This document shows positions 5,646 to 7,900 of a DNA stretch of 7,900 nucleotides, one piece after another (within the stretch, counting starts at the first letter, position 1; the number at the start of each line of letters is the position of its first letter). Origin of the DNA: Alphaproteobacteria bacterium (GTDB lineage Bacteria; Pseudomonadota; Alphaproteobacteria; UBA828); the NCBI GenBank assembly GCA_018668475.1, contig JABJCZ010000403.1:1-7900 (forward strand), read 5' to 3'. The notes under the pieces are model-generated. The model had not been told where the DNA came from. It saw only the letters and a list, made by a program, of their open reading frames with translations, and ran no database searches. Made by a program: the position numbers and the translations under genes.

Positions 5646-6818
5646 TTAAGCGACCTGACCGCAGGCATGGCCCGACGCCCATGCCCACTGAAAATTGAAG
5701 CCCCCCAAGTGCCCGGTTACATCCACAACCTCGCCGATAAAATACAGGCCCGGGACGGATCGCGCCTCCATGGTTTTGGATGAGAGTCCACGGGTATCCA
5801 CCCCGCCCACCGTGACTTCCGCTGTGCGCATTCCCTCCGAACCGTCGGGCGTCAGTCGCCAGGTGTTCACCAGGCCAGCGAGATGGCGCAGCGACTTATC
5901 GGCAACTTCAGCCAGCCGGCCATCGCACGCCGCCTGCTCGACAACCATTTGCGCAAGGCGGTTGGGCAGGAGTTGTGCCAGCGCTGTCCCAACCTCCTTC
6001 TTAGGGTGATCGGCGCGGGCAGCCTTTAAATAGTCAAACACATCTATGCCTGGCAAAAGATTGATGGTGATTTCGTCACCAACGCGCCAATAGGAAGATA
6101 TCTGCAGTATCGCTGGCCCGCTGAGACCGCGGTGCGTGAAAAGAAGCCCGCCACTAAAGTGAACCTTGCCAAGCGAAACGGTCGCACCAATAGACACACC
6201 GGAAAGCTCGGACAAGCGGCTCAGTGTGGCGGGCGCAAACGTCAATGGCACCAGCCCCGGACGTGGCTCGATCACCTTGAGGCCAAATTGCCGGGCGACA
6301 TTATACCCAAATCCGCTTGACCCCATCTTGGGAATGGAGGGCCCTCCAGTGGCGATGACCAGCGCATCCGTCACAACTTCTTCCGCCTCCGTCGCAAGTC
6401 GAAATTCATTCTCATGTCTGGAGATTTGGGTGACTTGGGTTGACGTTCGGATTGTCGCATCCCGTGCTTCATCAAGCAGCATGTCGGTAATCTGCCGGGC
6501 AGAGCCATCACAAAATAATTGGCCGTTGTCGCGCTCGTGCCAAGCGATACCGTGCTGATCCACGAGGGCAATAAAGTCAGCTGGCATATAGCGCTTTAGG
6601 GCTGATACGCAAAAGCGCGGGTTGTCGGACAAGAAATTATCGGGCGTCGCGTGCAGGTTGGTGAAGTTGGCGCGACCCCCGCCTGAAATGCGAATTTTCT
6701 CTCCCGCCTTTGCGGCATGATCAAGCACCAGCACGCGACGCCCGCGCGCGCACGCTTGAGCCGCACACATAAGGCCTGCCGCGCCAGCACCAAGAACCAC
6801 CAGGTCAAATTTATGCAT
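5646..6818 (-). CDS. YhiN/HI0933-type FAD-dependent oxidoreductase
   Basis: This 390-residue flavoprotein belongs to the HI0933-like (BaiN/RdsA, TIGR00275) group. An N-terminal Rossmann motif GAGAAG at 10-15 follows a beta strand (FDLVVL) and binds the FAD ADP moiety. The family block RISGGGRANFTN is at 43-54, GQLFCDGSA at 99-107, a second dinucleotide-type ATGGP at 156-160, and the C-terminal FAD block GEVVDVTGHLGGFNFQWA begins about 28 residues from the end. The length is normal for the family and no key motif is missing. Biochemical roles are poorly defined. Members are annotated as NAD(P)/FAD-dependent oxidoreductases, and one gut relative takes part in bile-acid metabolism, so no substrate is proposed here. 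The ATG at 6818 is two codons before the first beta strand and must be close to the true start. It has no Shine-Dalgarno sequence, and a -10-like TATACC lies only six bases upstream. Confidence 0.92.
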   Translation of the reverse strand: MHKFDLVVLGAGAAGLMCAAQACARGRRVLVLDHAAKAGEKIRISGGGRANFTNLHATPDNFLSDNPRFCVSALKRYMPADFIALVDQHGIAWHERDNGQLFCDGSARQITDMLLDEARDATIRTSTQVTQISRHENEFRLATEAEEVVTDALVIATGGPSIPKMGSSGFGYNVARQFGLKVIEPRPGLVPLTFAPATLSRLSELSGVSIGATVSLGKVHFSGGLLFTHRGLSGPAILQISSYWRVGDEITINLLPGIDVFDYLKAARADHPKKEVGTALAQLLPNRLAQMVVEQAACDGRLAEVADKSLRHLAGLVNTWRLTPDGSEGMRTAEVTVGGVDTRGLSSKTMEARSVPGLYFIGEVVDVTGHLGGFNFQWAWASGHACGQVA

Positions 6819-6855
6819 GTCGGAGGTATAGCCGAAATGTACCGCGGAATATCAA
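6819..6855 (-). promoter_or_regulatory. candidate promoter for a leaderless YhiN-like mRNA
   Basis: On the minus strand TTGATA (6855-6850) and CTATAC or TATACC (6831-6825) are spaced 18 or 19 bases apart as possible -35 and -10 boxes. The -10 ends six bases before the ATG at 6818, which puts the expected transcription start on or next to the start codon. The six-base gap (TCCGAC) has no ribosome site. This agrees with a leaderless transcript, but boxes of this quality arise by chance. Confidence 0.35.
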
Positions 6856-6935
6856 GAAGAATTGAGTGGCAGGAGACGAACGCGCCCAAAAAAACCCATC
6901 CGGAACTCGCCGAAAGAAAAAATCTTCCACGTTAA
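6837..6935 (+). CDS. possible 32-aa basic peptide, low support
   Basis: A plus-strand ORF of 32 codons starts at an ATG preceded by GGAGG with a ten-base gap and ends at a TAA at 6933-6935. The product (MYRGISRR...ERKNLPR) is basic and has no helix or motif I recognise. It lies in the spacer between the YhiN-like gene and the hemoglobin gene, 123 bases upstream of the latter. The ribosome site is the only positive evidence and overlaps the candidate promoter of the opposite strand. It may be chance. Confidence 0.2.
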   Translation: MYRGISRRIEWQETNAPKKTHPELAERKNLPR

Positions 6936-7058
6936 CTTTCTTTGAATATTCACTCTCTAAAAACTGAGCATATTACTGGGAGACCGCGCCCGATTCCGAC
7001 ATCTGTGGACCGCCCTCCTTCGATAATTTGGTTGAATAAATGAGCCAGGAGTGGGTCG

Positions 7059-7496
7059 ATGGGCGCAAGAGATACCCTGTTCGAAGAACTTGGCGGCATG
7101 CCCTGTCTGGACCGGGTTCACCGCGTGTTTTATGAAAAACTCCTGGCCCATCCGTGGCTACGACAGTTCTTTCAGGGTGTGCGGCGAGAGCACCTGGAAT
7201 CTCAGCAAAGCGAATTCATGTCGAAGCTCTTTGGCGGTCCCGACATTTATCGGGGAAGAAACCCCAAAGGCGCCCACGTGCACATGTACATCACAGAAGA
7301 AGTGTTTCAGGCTCGCCATGACATTCTGGAACGCTCATTGAACGAAGCTGGCATCGCTCCTGATTTGCGGCGGCGATGGCTCGACTACGACATGGGCCTT
7401 AAGAAAGCGCTGGTCAAAACTGCCGTTTCGGAATGCGCCGGGCGGTTCGGAACCGACCCTATTATCGCCCCATCTAAGCCCCATTATATTTCATGA
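7059..7496 (+). CDS. truncated hemoglobin, group I-like
   Basis: This 145-residue 2-on-2 globin binds heme and probably handles O2 or NO (NO dioxygenation is the best-known role of group I members). Aligned by eye with mycobacterial HbN, key positions are Tyr25 (B10), Phe38 (CD1), Leu46 (E7), Gln50 (E11) and His73 as the proximal F8 ligand in KGAHVHMYIT. LFGGPDIYRGR (57-67) is the family's conserved GGP-x-x-Y-x-G turn. B10 Tyr with E11 Gln is the distal pocket of an NO- and O2-binding globin. The C-terminus runs about 30 residues beyond helix G/H (ECAGRFGTDP...), with no clear motif. AGGAG lies ten bases before the ATG. It appears monocistronic, with a terminator about 105 bases downstream. 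No FNR/FixK box (TTGAT-N4-ATCAA) or NsrR site was seen upstream. A reductase partner is not encoded nearby. Confidence 0.92.
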   Translation: MGARDTLFEELGGMPCLDRVHRVFYEKLLAHPWLRQFFQGVRREHLESQQSEFMSKLFGGPDIYRGRNPKGAHVHMYITEEVFQARHDILERSLNEAGIAPDLRRRWLDYDMGLKKALVKTAVSECAGRFGTDPIIAPSKPHYIS

Positions 7497-7601
7497 TCGG
7501 GCCCGGTCGGCAGCGCAAAGCTCCTTCCCGCGTCTCATTCGGTGAAAATCTGCGTCGGTATAGAAGGCGCAGCGTGCAAACGGCTAGCGCCGCAATCAAC
7601 G

Positions 7602-7636
7602 TCGTTTCGAGCTGAAACGAGAATTTTTCCGTTTTT
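7602..7636 (+). terminator. probable intrinsic terminator of the hemoglobin gene
   Basis: TCGTTTC (7602-7608) and GAAACGA (7614-7620) form a perfect seven-pair stem around GAGCT. Three bases later comes TTTTT (7624-7628), and a second TTTTT is at 7632-7636. The stem is AT-rich and short, and the T-run is slightly displaced, so efficiency may be modest. It is 106 bases after the hemoglobin stop codon with no other gene between. Confidence 0.55.
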
Positions 7637-7690
7637 ATTCAATGTGTTGGATAATAATCCTCTCTGCATCGCTGCTCCGGGCGCCTCAAA

Positions 7691-7704
7691 TTAACCATTT
7701 ACTA
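7691..7704 (+). promoter_or_regulatory. CtrA-like half site (TTAACCAT)
   Basis: TTAACCAT followed by TTACTA resembles the alphaproteobacterial CtrA recognition sequence TTAA-N7-TTAA, in which TTAACCAT is a frequent first half. The second half is imperfect here (CTAT in place of TTAA). It sits upstream of the right window edge, where an unseen gene may begin. An eight-base match is weak evidence on its own. Confidence 0.25.
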
Positions 7705-7900
7705 TTCCGGGTATATCCTAAATCACTGATAACAATGAGTAACTGACGCGCAGCGGCGCAAAAATACGTAGGTTTTTTCTGCTGAATATGTTTCAATCTG
7801 TTCATCGTGAGATGAGGTATTCGGGCGCTTGGGGGAGTGGCCGGTTACTTTGGGTGAACAGTCATCCGGTCAAGAATGCTGGATGCTTTGGCGCAGAGGA

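Larger units (their letters stand above)
7497..7900. other. AT-richer non-coding stretch after the hemoglobin gene
   Basis: No confident gene lies in these 404 bases. They contain a terminator-like hairpin at 7602-7628, a TTAACCAT element at 7691-7698, and several A/T runs that suggest a promoter region for a gene beyond the right edge. A plus-strand frame from an ATG at 7788 is open to the window end (37 codons, beginning MFQSVHREMRYSG), and another frame is open from 7817. Neither has a clear ribosome site or a recognisable product, so I do not call a gene. Confidence 0.6.

Noticed and set aside
7788..7900. Start of a new plus-strand gene at the right edge
   Set aside because: The frame is open for only 37 codons, has no clear ribosome site, and competes with a second open frame over the same bases.

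Overview
The window looks like chromosomal DNA of a free-living alphaproteobacterium. The lines of evidence are a fairly high G+C content, a zinc-dependent Rhizobium etli-type L-asparaginase, an alphaproteobacterial-style RecQ 'QWGPxFR' loop, and a TTAACCAT element resembling a CtrA half site. The class-level assignment is inference. I cannot name a genus. I see no IS element, tRNA, rRNA, CRISPR array or phage gene.

Layout, left to right. Bases 1-100 may carry the last 32 codons of a plus-strand gene. A 43-aa single-helix membrane protein lies on the minus strand (147-278). A NicO-family nickel/cobalt permease with a histidine-rich cytoplasmic loop follows on the minus strand (442-1158). A 340-base divergent spacer then leads to a plus-strand L-asparaginase (1501-2508) with all active-site and zinc residues of the ReAV class. 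Convergent with it is a polysaccharide deacetylase/PuuE-like hydrolase on the minus strand (2527-3456), preceded two bases away by a 36-codon ORF (3459-3569). A spacer rich in inverted and direct repeats (about 3573-3698) separates this unit from the divergent recQ (3775-5631). RecQ converges on a YhiN/HI0933-type flavoprotein (5646-6818, minus). After a 240-base spacer comes a group I-like truncated hemoglobin (7059-7496), then a probable intrinsic terminator and about 270 bases of AT-richer, apparently regulatory DNA.

The genes are mostly single transcription units in alternating orientation (two convergent pairs and three divergent spacers) and do not form one pathway. They cover metal uptake, asparagine catabolism, N-deacetylation or related C-N hydrolysis, DNA repair, a flavoenzyme of uncertain role, and NO/O2 chemistry. 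The only short-range coupling is between the 36-codon ORF and the deacetylase.

Most of the window is ordinary housekeeping or accessory metabolism, and I do not see a clear new multi-gene system. The points most worth checking are the structured leader with the coupled small ORF ahead of the deacetylase, the Asp-to-His change in the deacetylase's first motif, the 43-aa membrane protein, and a possible leaderless start for the YhiN-like gene.
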